The translations under genes and the position numbers were made by a program. DNA of 64,000 bases from G963923955 sp963923955. GTDB lineage: Bacteria > Pseudomonadota > Gammaproteobacteria > Eutrophobiales > Eutrophobiaceae. Numbering within the stretch: position 1 is the first letter of the stretch; every line of letters begins with the position of its first letter. Below the pieces are notes generated by a model. The model worked only from the letters and a program-made list of their open reading frames with translations, was not told where the DNA came from and ran no database searches. The DNA lies in contig OZ000552.1 in the NCBI GenBank assembly GCA_963923955.1, forward strand, positions 1,984,001-2,048,000, given 5' to 3'. Shown here in pieces: positions 30,969 to 39,429 of this stretch.

Positions 30969-31772
30969 ATGACCATAAAAGCCCCGGATACAGACAACAA
31001 GATCGCGGTTTTGATCGATGCCGATAACACGCAAAAACAAAGGCTGAAAACGGTTCTCGATAGAATCGCCGCGCACGGGCGTATCATTACGAAGATGGCC
31101 TACGGCAACTGGTCAAGCGAGGAGCTTAAAGGTTGGCAAGATACGCTCAATACCCTGGCCATTCAGCCGAAGCAGCAGGTGGCTTATACAAACGGCAAAA
31201 ATGCAAGCGACATCGCCATGGTGATCGATGCGATGAACTTGCTGTACGCCGGCGGCTATGACGCCTCTGCGCTCATCTCCAGCGACAGTGATTTTACCAG
31301 GCTTGCCATCACGTTGCGGGATGCCGGCCTGTTCGTCTTCGGCGTTGGCGAGGCGCAAACCCCGGCGGCCTTCCGCAATGCTTGTGATTATTTTATTTTG
31401 ACGGAAAAACTGGTGCCGGTGCCGGCCAAAAGCAAGACACCGGCGGTGGAGAACAATGCCAAGCCAGCGAAGGCATTGGCGACGGAGAGTAATTCAGAGT
31501 CGGCGCAGAGCAAGGCACAGCCAGCGAATAGCAGCGCACCGCCCCCGAAGGCCGGCGAGGCGGTGGATTTGTTACGACGTGCCTGGAAGAAATGCCGACA
31601 GGACGATGGCTGGGTAAAATTATCTCCGGCGGGCAAGGTCGTGCGCGAGTTAAGGCCGAATTTCGAGCCGGGCGACTATGGCGTAAAAAGATTGAGCGAT
31701 CTGATCCGCAAACACGCCGGTCACTTCCACCACAAGGGCGAGGGCAGCGCATTGATGTACAAGCCCAGGTAA
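30969..31772 (+). CDS. NYN-domain nuclease with C-terminal LOTUS/OST-HTH domain
   Basis: A 267-residue protein starting at ATG 30969 (MTIKAPDTDNKIAVLIDADN). Residues 1-145 form a PIN-like NYN domain of the LabA/DUF88 group. Acidic metal-binding residues are visible in VLIDADNTQ, NASDIAMVIDAMNL and SSDSDFTRLA. A low-complexity Ala/Ser/Lys linker (about 155-195) leads to a C-terminal OST-HTH/LOTUS domain (LLRRAWKKCRQDDGWVKLSP, then KLSDLIRKH-like ending). NYN-LOTUS proteins are predicted to cut RNA; substrates are unknown. The next gene starts 37 bases downstream. Confidence 0.85.
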   Translation: MTIKAPDTDNKIAVLIDADNTQKQRLKTVLDRIAAHGRIITKMAYGNWSSEELKGWQDTLNTLAIQPKQQVAYTNGKNASDIAMVIDAMNLLYAGGYDASALISSDSDFTRLAITLRDAGLFVFGVGEAQTPAAFRNACDYFILTEKLVPVPAKSKTPAVENNAKPAKALATESNSESAQSKAQPANSSAPPPKAGEAVDLLRRAWKKCRQDDGWVKLSPAGKVVRELRPNFEPGDYGVKRLSDLIRKHAGHFHHKGEGSALMYKPR

Positions 31773-31809
31773 GCACAAGGCGGGCGCTGCGGCTTGGCAT
31801 GTTTATCCC

Positions 31810-32262
31810 ATGAAGAAGGCGAATAAGCTGGCGGTTTACTTAACTTATGCGGGTGCTGTGCCATTTGTGTTCTGTGCCCTGTTTTTTCTGTTTGCGGGGC
31901 AGGCCGCGGCCGCCTCGGCCACGATGCAGGCCCTCATGCGGGAGGCCTTGAGCCTGTATGGCCTCATCATCGCCGCATTCCTATCCGGCGCACACTGGGG
32001 GCAGCACTTGGGCCGCGGCGATCAATGGGCGAGCTATCTGCCCATAGCCAGCAACATAAACGCCGTGCTGCTGTGGAGCTTGTACCTGCTGCTGCCGTTC
32101 AAGGCGCTGCTGGCGGCCTTTGTCGTGAGCTTCTCGCTGCTGCTGCTTATAGACCAACGCCTCTTCCGAGACGGCCTCATCACGGCGCGCTATTTCCATA
32201 CCCGCTGCATAGTCACTTTTGTAGTCATCGCCGCACTCATCATCGCCGGGCTTTTTGCGTGA
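31810..32262 (+). CDS. DUF3429 family membrane protein
   Basis: A 150-residue hydrophobic protein with about five transmembrane helices (near residues 8-30, 47-60, 75-95, 98-115 and 130-149). The SGAHWG motif (FLSGAHWGQHLGRGDQWASY) between helices two and three is the conserved core of DUF3429. The family has no assigned role. Same strand and 37 bases after the NYN gene, perhaps cotranscribed. Confidence 0.8.
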   Translation: MKKANKLAVYLTYAGAVPFVFCALFFLFAGQAAAASATMQALMREALSLYGLIIAAFLSGAHWGQHLGRGDQWASYLPIASNINAVLLWSLYLLLPFKALLAAFVVSFSLLLLIDQRLFRDGLITARYFHTRCIVTFVVIAALIIAGLFA

Positions 32263-32283
32263 CCAGAGAAGAAGGCCGCAGGT

Positions 32284-32400
32284 CGTCATGCTGCTCATGA
32301 CACGGCATCCAGTGTCACGGCGAGACCTTGTATGACTGGATGCTTATCGCAGGAGTAACCTGCCCCGTACTGGATACAGGGGCTTGGGCTTAGCGGCCAG
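32284..32400. repeat. Inverted-repeat elements of the ATGCC/CCCCGTACTGG type
   Basis: The 318-bp gap before the regulator gene contains cgtcatgctgctcatgacac (from 32284, ending ggcatccag) and, near 32360, cctgccccgtactggatac. The latter recurs near 56300 with the same flanking trend, and the former resembles the element at 63606-63634. No gene seen. Confidence 0.65.
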
Positions 32401-32580
32401 TTGTGATTTGCCCAATCCGCCTGCTTCTAAGGAGTTGTACTGGCAGCTTGGGTTCACGATGATGTATGGGTTTTGGATTTCTTGATTCTTTTTGAGCAAG
32501 CCTAATTTATTTTGAATATATGTATCCTTCAAGTCTTAATTGTACGTCCGGCAAGCACGGTTTAGGTTAAAATGTCCCTT

Positions 32581-32976
32581 ATGAAAGATAAAGTCCATTC
32601 GCATGATGAGCTGCTGATCTGGATGCGGTTGTTGGAAGATTATGCAAAAGACTGGGATTTAACGTTTGGATATCGCCCCAGTTATTTTACCCAGGAGTTT
32701 TGGTATCTATTGGTGAGTTGTATGGTGAATAACTGGAAAGGGTCGCCTCTTACCGTCAGTGCCGCTTGCCAGAAAATGAAAACGGGATCCAGCCGTACAC
32801 GTGAAGAGCGCATTAAAAAAGCGGTATTGGACGGGTTTTTAGAAAAGCAAAAGAGTGGGGTAGATGGCCGAGAAGCCATTGTGATGCCGACGGAGAAGCT
32901 GGAGAGAATGATGTGTGCCCATTTTTCCAGGACCTTGGATCATGCGCTTTTGCAACTGGAACAAATGCGCTCATAG
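32581..32976 (+). CDS. MarR-like winged-helix transcriptional regulator
   Basis: A 131-residue protein starting at ATG 32581 (MKDKVHSHDELLIWMRLLED). A winged-helix DNA-binding pattern is visible: SPLTVSAACQKM, then the recognition-helix region SSRTREERIKKAVLDGFL and a wing (KSGVDGREAIVMPTEKLERM) typical of MarR proteins. It lies directly upstream of the TonB-receptor/hydrolase/dehydrogenase genes on the same strand and is the obvious candidate regulator of them. Base composition is lower in GC than the core genes. Confidence 0.7.
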   Translation: MKDKVHSHDELLIWMRLLEDYAKDWDLTFGYRPSYFTQEFWYLLVSCMVNNWKGSPLTVSAACQKMKTGSSRTREERIKKAVLDGFLEKQKSGVDGREAIVMPTEKLERMMCAHFSRTLDHALLQLEQMRS

Positions 32977-33182
32977 CGAACTTATTTTTGAAACAGCCTT
33001 TTCCTTGCTGCCAAGTACTTGGCGCCAGCATCGCAAACGCATAATCAATGTGATTTTCACGCGATAGATAACAGGTTGCAACAAAAAATAACGGAAAGAT
33101 TAGCCGATATATTTGCGCTATTAACGCTTGCCAGGTGCGTAGTTATATATATGGCTCGATTCATCTTTCATAGGAGTTGGCC

Positions 33183-35450
33183 ATGCCTGATTTTATCTCT
33201 CAGCTATCTATTCAATACGCGGCCGCCAAGCGAGCAGGTCGTGCACCCATCATATGGAACTTGCCGGTTTGCGCTCTGGCACTCATATTTCTCATATTTG
33301 CAAGTCCATTGGTATCGCAAACAGCCCATGCACAAGCAAGAAGCATGTCCCCTGCTGCGGCAGCTGTGGAGGAAGTGGTCGTGACCGCCAGGCGTCAGGA
33401 AGAGAGTTTGCAGGATGTGCCGATCACGATTACTGCTCTTTCTGAGGAGCAACTTCGACAACTGCAAGTCGAAGATCTGGGGGATATTCAAAAGACAGTA
33501 CCCAATCTCAGTTTGACGCTTGGGGATGCGGCTAACGCCGTGATCTATCTGCGTGGCATCGGGCAGCGTGATTCGCTTGCCTTTGCTGATCCGGGCGTTG
33601 GCGTATATCTGGATGATGTCTATCTAGGTCGTGCGCAGGGTTCTTTTCTGGATGTGCTTGACCCGCAGCGGATCGAAGTATTGCGCGGACCGCAGGGCAC
33701 CCTGTATGGGCGTAATACCATAGGTGGTGCGATTAAGTTTGTTTCTGCGGAGCCATCTGATGAACTAACAGGCAGACTGCAGGCGACCTATGGCAATTAT
33801 GATCGGGTAGATGTGAAGGCGAATATAAGTGGCCCGATTATGGATTCAGAGTTGCTGGGCCGGGCATCCTTCGCCTATTTGAGTCGGGATGGCTATTCCG
33901 ATAATGCCTTCAATGGAAGGGATGATTTTGATAAGGCAGCCTTTGTCTGGCGGAGTACGCTCGTATATAGGCCACGAGAAGATTTTTCTCTTAGGTTATC
34001 ACTTGATGGCTCGAAGAATGATCCGGATACCTCGCGCACACCCGCACGACAGGGAGGGCCAAGCCCCATTGGCACGGCGTTTGGATTGACCTTGCCTGCC
34101 GGAGACCCGTTTGTGGTAAACGCCAATTTTAATGATGAAGAAAGACTAAAAGTTTTCGGGGCTGCTGTTGTGATGGAATATAGTGTCAGTGATGTGTTGA
34201 CGGCAAAGTCGATAAGCTCATACCGAACACTTGACTATCAAACCCATCTAGATCTGGATGCCCACCCCTCTGATGTATTTGGTGTGTTTGTCGATCAAGA
34301 TCAGGATCAAGTCAGCCAGGAAGTACAATTACTATATAACAGTGACAGCACGAAAGGTGTGGTGGGCGTCTACTATTTTCGTGAACACGATACTACACCG
34401 GACGGTATATTCGGGCCGGGTGCCGGGCTTGTGTTTGCCTCTGAAAATGATCAGATTATAAACAGTATCGCCATATTCGGCGATATCAACTATCAATTTA
34501 CTCTCCGGCTTGGCCTGAGTTTAGGCCTGCGCTATACACGGGAGAAGAAGGACTTCGCCCGAAAATACCGGTCTTTCCCTATTACAACGCCCTTTAGTCA
34601 GGTCAGCCTGGGCAATGGTCCTTTCGATTTTGACTTGGCCGCCAATGAAATCTTTACCGCGTTCACGCCGAGGGTTGGGGTAGATTTCCGCTTGCAGGAA
34701 AATGTGATGCTGTATGGCAGTGTGGGCAAGGGCTTCAAAAGCGGAGGCTTTAATGGACGTTCACAGACGGCTTTTCAGTTAGAACCTTTTGATCAGGAAG
34801 AGGTAATTACGTATGAAGGCGGAATAAAATCGAGCTGGTTCGATAAGCAGCTACAGTTGAACGCAGCAATATTTCGCAACGACTATACCGATCTACAACT
34901 CAGCAGCTTCGCAAGAGACCCGGCAACAAACACCTTCACAGATGTGTTTACCAATGCGGGCAAAGCAATTACCGAGGGCATTGAGATGGATATGGTCGCA
35001 ACACCCACTGCGTACTTGCTGCTACGTGCCAACGCAGGATATTTACATACCAGGTATAAAGAATTTATCGGCCCCGGTGGTATGGATATCAGCGGCCAGA
35101 TAAACCTGATCAATGCACCCAAGTGGAATGTAGGTGCTAGTATTGCCTATACCTTGGCTACCGGGAAATATGGAACCCTGTCTCTGGTGGGTGATTTTAG
35201 CTATCGTACTGAAAGTTTTACCACGATCAGCAACTCCAATTCACTGAAACAGGGCGGCTATGGATTGTTAAATGCCGTCCTGACGTTTCAAAGCACTGAC
35301 TCGCACTGGCGCTTTTCCCTCGGCGGGAAAAACCTTACCAACGAAGAGTATTTTACCCATGGTTTTGATTTAATAGCCTACCCGGGACGTGCATTGGCTT
35401 ACTTCGGTGCGCCACAAACTTATAGTTTTACTGCAAGCTATCAATTCTAG
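33183..35450 (+). CDS. TonB-dependent outer-membrane receptor
   Basis: A 755-residue outer-membrane transporter. ATG 33183 is preceded by AGGAG at the right distance. A long N-terminus with a signal peptide (ALALIFLIFASPLVSQTAHA) precedes a TonB box at about residues 62-71 (VEEVVVTARR). The plug domain follows (NAVIYLRGIGQRD; RIEVLRGPQGTLYGRNTIGG). The remainder is a 22-strand barrel ending FTASYQF with terminal Phe. The sequence style resembles receptors of sphingomonads and Caulobacterales that import organic substrates rather than siderophores, but the ligand cannot be read from sequence. The neighbours suggest an ester of 3-hydroxybutyrate. Confidence 0.92.
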   Translation: MPDFISQLSIQYAAAKRAGRAPIIWNLPVCALALIFLIFASPLVSQTAHAQARSMSPAAAAVEEVVVTARRQEESLQDVPITITALSEEQLRQLQVEDLGDIQKTVPNLSLTLGDAANAVIYLRGIGQRDSLAFADPGVGVYLDDVYLGRAQGSFLDVLDPQRIEVLRGPQGTLYGRNTIGGAIKFVSAEPSDELTGRLQATYGNYDRVDVKANISGPIMDSELLGRASFAYLSRDGYSDNAFNGRDDFDKAAFVWRSTLVYRPREDFSLRLSLDGSKNDPDTSRTPARQGGPSPIGTAFGLTLPAGDPFVVNANFNDEERLKVFGAAVVMEYSVSDVLTAKSISSYRTLDYQTHLDLDAHPSDVFGVFVDQDQDQVSQEVQLLYNSDSTKGVVGVYYFREHDTTPDGIFGPGAGLVFASENDQIINSIAIFGDINYQFTLRLGLSLGLRYTREKKDFARKYRSFPITTPFSQVSLGNGPFDFDLAANEIFTAFTPRVGVDFRLQENVMLYGSVGKGFKSGGFNGRSQTAFQLEPFDQEEVITYEGGIKSSWFDKQLQLNAAIFRNDYTDLQLSSFARDPATNTFTDVFTNAGKAITEGIEMDMVATPTAYLLLRANAGYLHTRYKEFIGPGGMDISGQINLINAPKWNVGASIAYTLATGKYGTLSLVGDFSYRTESFTTISNSNSLKQGGYGLLNAVLTFQSTDSHWRFSLGGKNLTNEEYFTHGFDLIAYPGRALAYFGAPQTYSFTASYQF

Positions 35451-35551
35451 CGATCATTGTTTCCGGTGCCGTGCTATTGATCTTGTTAGGTCGTCCTGTC
35501 GTATGCAAGAAAGCCAAGCGCTAATTAATATGCTGTATTAACTGAACAAAT

Positions 35552-36610
35552 ATGATGCGAGCTTTTAGTTCGATGGTTGACTCATCCCGTATAACGACAG
35601 ACAGGCTGAAGGTGCATCTTCTACAGTGTGGCCACAGAGAGCAGGTACCGTTTATTTTTATTCATGGCAATCTGTCCTCCGGGGTCTTCTTCACAGATAC
35701 GATGCTATTGTTGCGCCGGGATTACTGGTGTTTGGCACCAGATTTGCGCGGTTATGGCGATAGCGAAAATAAGTTAATTGATGCCGGTCGGGGCGCGCGT
35801 GATTGGTCCGATGATCTTTTTTCCTTATTTGATAGTTTGGATATTCCCCAGGCAAATTTACTCGGCTGGTCGGCCGGTGCAGGTGTAGTGATGCAATTTA
35901 TGCTGGATTATCCAGCTCTGGTTAAGTCATTAATTCTGGTTGCACCGCTCAGTCCTTTTGGTTTTGGTGGTACTCGAGATGAGTATGGTACGCCCTGTTA
36001 TGATGATTTTGCTGGCTCCGGTGCAGGTATGGTTAATAGTGCATTAGGCCAGGAGTTATTCATGGAAGATGGCATAAACGAGATGTTTGCGCGGGAATTA
36101 TTCGAGTCTTTTTATTTGTACAGAAAAAGTAGTCAGGCTGAACACGCTCGGCTGATTGAAGGCATTATTAAACAAGCTACTGGTGAATGGTGCTATCCGG
36201 GTGATCCCTTATCATCTGATAATTGGCCTTATTTTAGGCCCGGCCAACGGGGGCCAATGAATGCGCTTTCACCTCGTAATTACAACACCAGCATGATTGA
36301 TGAATTGGCAACCAAGCCTCCTATATTGTGGATTCAGGGCAAACATGATCAGATAATCAGTAATCATTCATCTTTTGACCCCGCTGTGCAAGGGGCAAGA
36401 GGAGAATTAGAATCATGGCCGGGAAATAGCAGTTATCCCGCTCAACCAATGGTGGATCAAATGAGTATGGTTTTGCAGCATTATAAAAGACGTGGCGGCA
36501 ATGTACAGAAGAGCATCTTTCGAGATTCAGCCCACGCACCATTTTTAGATCAGCCGCTCAGGTTTATCCAAATCATTCAGGATTTTTACCATTCTGTTTA
36601 TCAAACCTAA
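35552..36610 (+). CDS. Alpha/beta hydrolase
   Basis: A 352-residue alpha/beta-fold hydrolase. The oxyanion-hole HGN lies in FIFIHGNLSSG, the nucleophile Ser in LLGWSAGAGVVM (G-x-S-x-G), the acid Asp in WIQGKHDQII, and the base His in RDSAHAPFLDQP. No signal peptide is visible, so it is probably cytoplasmic. It starts 102 bases after the receptor gene and precedes a second hydrolase. Specificity is unknown; an ester or lactone hydrolase for the imported substrate is the reasonable guess. Confidence 0.85.
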   Translation: MMRAFSSMVDSSRITTDRLKVHLLQCGHREQVPFIFIHGNLSSGVFFTDTMLLLRRDYWCLAPDLRGYGDSENKLIDAGRGARDWSDDLFSLFDSLDIPQANLLGWSAGAGVVMQFMLDYPALVKSLILVAPLSPFGFGGTRDEYGTPCYDDFAGSGAGMVNSALGQELFMEDGINEMFARELFESFYLYRKSSQAEHARLIEGIIKQATGEWCYPGDPLSSDNWPYFRPGQRGPMNALSPRNYNTSMIDELATKPPILWIQGKHDQIISNHSSFDPAVQGARGELESWPGNSSYPAQPMVDQMSMVLQHYKRRGGNVQKSIFRDSAHAPFLDQPLRFIQIIQDFYHSVYQT

Positions 36611-36766
36611 GACCTGTTTATCTTTCTGTGTGCTTATCATTCGGACAATCAAGCCAGAGGAATTTGGATAATCCACTGACTTTTGAGAGTAAAACAGGCA
36701 CTGGCCGGTGAGTTGCTTGTCATCGTTGATGGCTTGGAAATAACACTTTACGTACCATTTGCAATA

Positions 36767-37678
36767 GTGAACGAGACGCAACATAGGGTTATTCGTCATC
36801 TGCAAAATATCGCGCAGCGTTCGTGCGAAACCGCAGGAAACATTGCCGCAAAACGCGAACTGGTTGATGATTACTTCTCAGCACATCCAACAATATTGAA
36901 GACCGCGGCTGATTCAAAGCCGGTTAGTATTCAACATATAACGGGCGAGTGGATAACGAGTAACAACCATCATCCAGACAGGCGTCTGTTGTATATCCAT
37001 GGTGGCAGTTGGATGGCAGGCCGAGTAGAAAAATACCGGCCCCATATTGGGCGGCTTGCTGAATATACTGCTTGTGCAATACTGGCTATTGATTACAGGC
37101 TGGCACCAGAAGAGCCTTTCCCGGCAGGCCTGGATGATTGTGTGACGGCCTTTGAATGGATGTGTAATAACGGCCCGGAGGGAGAAAGTCCTGCCGCAGC
37201 CGTTTTCATTGCCGGTGATTCGGCCGGGGGCAATTTAACCCTGGCCAGCCTGTTGAAACTCAAAGACAAAAAGTCAAGATTACCCGATGGGGCAATTACT
37301 ATGTCTGCGCCTACTGATCTGAGTTGGTCGTCCAATTCCATCTCTGCATGTGCCCATGTTGATGTGGCTTTAAATGCCGATCTGATGCCGCTTATTACCA
37401 ATCTATACCTGCAAAACAGGGAAGATAGGAAAGATGCTTATATTTCCCCTTTATATGGTGAGTTGTCTGCTTTGCCGCCCATGTTACTGCAAGCGGGAGA
37501 GGCTGAAATATTATTAGATGACACCAGGCGATTTGCGGCAAAGGCCCGTTCGGTCGGTGTTGATGTGACAGTGGAAATCTACCCGGATATGCCGCATGTA
37601 TTTCAGGGCTTTGCGCCTTATCTCCCTGAAGCAATTCACGCCCTGGAAAGCATACGGCAATTTATTCAATCTAAATGA
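36767..37678 (+). CDS. Esterase/lipase of the hormone-sensitive lipase family
   Basis: An alpha/beta hydrolase of the HSL (fold-3) group. The family-defining HGGSW oxyanion motif and the nucleophile motif GDSAGG are both present, with DYRLAPEEPFPAGLDD between them. Asp and His of the triad lie near the C-terminus (GEAEILLDDTRR; DMPHVFQGF). The start is uncertain: GTG 36767 gives 303 residues, and a TTG at 36683 would add 28; neither has a clear ribosome site. The stop overlaps the ATG of the dehydrogenase gene (ATGA), so the two are coupled. Confidence 0.8.
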   Translation: MNETQHRVIRHLQNIAQRSCETAGNIAAKRELVDDYFSAHPTILKTAADSKPVSIQHITGEWITSNNHHPDRRLLYIHGGSWMAGRVEKYRPHIGRLAEYTACAILAIDYRLAPEEPFPAGLDDCVTAFEWMCNNGPEGESPAAAVFIAGDSAGGNLTLASLLKLKDKKSRLPDGAITMSAPTDLSWSSNSISACAHVDVALNADLMPLITNLYLQNREDRKDAYISPLYGELSALPPMLLQAGEAEILLDDTRRFAAKARSVGVDVTVEIYPDMPHVFQGFAPYLPEAIHALESIRQFIQSK

Positions 37679-38535
37679 GAAAAGAGAATATATCGCAACA
37701 TACGAGAATAGATCAGCCCTTGATAGCTGATAGTTCTTTCGCTACGTTGCTTGATTTATCCGGCCGTTCGGTAATTGTGACGGGGTCAACCAGCGGTATC
37801 GGGCGTGCTATTGCTGATGCGCTTGCTAGATCTGGATGCGATGTAATGCTCAATGGTCTTGGCGATCCGCAAGAGATCGAATGCTTGCGTGCGGAACTCG
37901 CCGAGAAGACCGGGCGAACTATCATTTATTCAGATGTGGATCTGACCGATGATGCTGATATTGACAGGATGTTTGAGATGGCGCACTCGACCTTTGGCCA
38001 TGTTGATGGCATCGTAAATTGTGCCGGGATCCAACATGTTGCACCGATTGAAAGCTTTCCTCCGGAGAAATGGAAGCTTATTTTAGCGCTTAATCTATCA
38101 GCCGCATTTCATACCACGCGTATTGCCTTTGCGGATATGAAGGCGCGTCACTGGGGGCGCATCATCAATATATGCTCTGCACATGGTCTTGTCGCTTCCC
38201 CCTTCAAATCGGCCTATGTCGCAGCCAAGCACGGTATGCTGGGGCTGACCAAAACAGCCGCGCTTGAAGGTGCTGAGTTTGGCATACGTGTCAATGCCAT
38301 TTGTCCTGGTTATGTAAAAACGCCGCTGGTGGAAAAGCAGATAGCAGATACTGCTAAAGCACACGGCATAAGCAATGAAAAAGTTGTGTCAGAGGTGTTA
38401 CTTGCCGCACAGCCTACCAAGGAATTCGTAACGGTCGAGGAGATATCGCTCCTGACATGCTTTCTTATGTCAGATGCGGCTGCAAGTATTAACGGTGCGG
38501 AGATTAAAATGGATGGCGGATGGACAGCGGCCTGA
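37675..38535 (+). CDS. 3-hydroxybutyrate dehydrogenase-like short-chain dehydrogenase
   Basis: A 286-residue SDR oxidoreductase. The Rossmann motif VTGSTSGIGRAIA, NCAGIQHVAPIESFP, the catalytic Ser (NICSAHGLVASPFKSAYVAA) and Tyr-x3-Lys (YVAAKHG) are all present. ICPGYVKTPLVEKQI and LLAAQPTKEFVTVEEI near the end are strongly characteristic of D-3-hydroxybutyrate dehydrogenases, which oxidise 3-hydroxybutyrate to acetoacetate with NAD. About 20 extra residues precede the usual N-terminus. It overlaps the upstream esterase gene by 4 bases, supporting a joint pathway. Confidence 0.88.
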   Translation: MRKENISQHTRIDQPLIADSSFATLLDLSGRSVIVTGSTSGIGRAIADALARSGCDVMLNGLGDPQEIECLRAELAEKTGRTIIYSDVDLTDDADIDRMFEMAHSTFGHVDGIVNCAGIQHVAPIESFPPEKWKLILALNLSAAFHTTRIAFADMKARHWGRIINICSAHGLVASPFKSAYVAAKHGMLGLTKTAALEGAEFGIRVNAICPGYVKTPLVEKQIADTAKAHGISNEKVVSEVLLAAQPTKEFVTVEEISLLTCFLMSDAAASINGAEIKMDGGWTAA

Positions 38536-38587
38536 CGGTCCGTTTTATAAATCCCATAGCTAGGGCCTGAAATAAGGCGCGGGTTGT

Positions 38588-38663
38588 TGGTGGGCCGTAT
38601 AGGGGTCGAACCTATGACCTTGGGATTAAGAGTCCCCTGCTCTACCAGCTAAGCTAACGGCCC
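38588..38663 (-). tRNA. tRNA-Lys (anticodon CTT)
   Basis: Minus strand, 76 nt with encoded CCA. Acceptor GGGCCGT/ACGGCCC; anticodon loop CTCTTAA gives CTT; T-loop TTCGACC. Last gene of the Pro-Arg-His-Lys cluster in transcription order. Confidence 0.94.
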
Positions 38664-38706
38664 GAAAAAAAGCGATTGCTCAAAAACCTGAAATCCTTAT
38701 ACAAGA

Positions 38707-38783
38707 TGGGGTGAGCGATGGGGTTTGAACCCACGGCCTCCAGGGCCACAACCTGGCGCTCTGACCAACTGAGCTACGCCCAC
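38707..38783 (-). tRNA. tRNA-His (anticodon GTG)
   Basis: Minus strand, encoded CCA. Acceptor GTGGGCG/CGCTCAC with one G-U pair; anticodon loop TTGTGGC gives GTG; the discriminator base is C and a G precedes position 1, both hallmarks of tRNA-His. Confidence 0.94.
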
Positions 38784-38816
38784 CATAGAAATTTTTATTG
38801 CCTTGCCCACAAACCC

Positions 38817-38893
38817 TGGCGCGCCCGGCAGGATTCGAACCTGCTACCCTCGGCTTAGAAGGCCGATGCTCTATCCAGATGAGCTACGGGCGC
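38817..38893 (-). tRNA. tRNA-Arg (anticodon TCT)
   Basis: Minus strand, 77 nt with encoded CCA. Acceptor GCGCCCG/CGGGCGC; anticodon loop CTTCTAA gives TCT; T-loop TTCGAAT. Confidence 0.94.
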
Positions 38894-39056
38894 AAGTGAA
38901 ATCTTCCTTAAAGCAGCCGCCGGCAGAGAGCCATGCAAAAGATCCAGACATTTCACCTTCGAGCCTTGCGCTTAAGCCGGCCTGCGGCCATACCGCTCCT
39001 GCCCCGGCAAGGCCGTGAAGCCTCGCCAGTTCCGACTCCCTCTACGCCATGCAAAC

Positions 39057-39133
39057 TGGTCGGGGCAGAGGGATTTGAACCCCCGACCCTCTGCTCCCAA
39101 AGCAGATGCGCTACCAGGCTGCGCTATGCCCCG
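39057..39133 (-). tRNA. tRNA-Pro (anticodon TGG)
   Basis: Minus strand, 77 nt with encoded CCA. Acceptor CGGGGCA/TGCCCCG; anticodon loop TTTGGGA gives TGG; T-loop TTCAAAT. First gene of the cluster in transcription order; a duplicate of its 5' half lies about 170 bp upstream. Confidence 0.94.
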
Positions 39134-39301
39134 AATTTTGCTGCTTATACTTCCGTACTATTGCCCGGCGAGACTGCTTTGGGGAGCAGGCTGTTTCTAT
39201 GCTCGGCTTCTTAGCCTCGCCAAGAAACCCGGCTTCGTACTTCCTGTACTCCGCGTTTAGGATGCTGCGTTTGCCCGTCCGGGCAAACGGTCATCCTTCA
39301 C

Positions 39302-39339
39302 CCCAAAGCAGATGCGCTACCAGGCTGCGCTATGCCCCG
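39302..39339 (-). repeat. Duplicated 5' half of tRNA-Pro
   Basis: 38 bases (39302-39339) are identical to 39096-39133, covering the tRNA-Pro 5' end through the anticodon loop. The match stops in the anticodon loop at one end and at the tRNA 5' end at the other. The 168 bp between the copies hold a short palindrome (gtttgcccg/cgggcaaac) but no gene. This looks like a recombination scar at the tRNA. Confidence 0.85.
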
Positions 39340-39429
39340 TCCGGTCATTTTAACCAGGCCGGCGATCATACGCACGGCCTTTTTAGATGGTCAATTTTAG
39401 CACTGAAAAAAACCGGCCATGCAAGGCGC

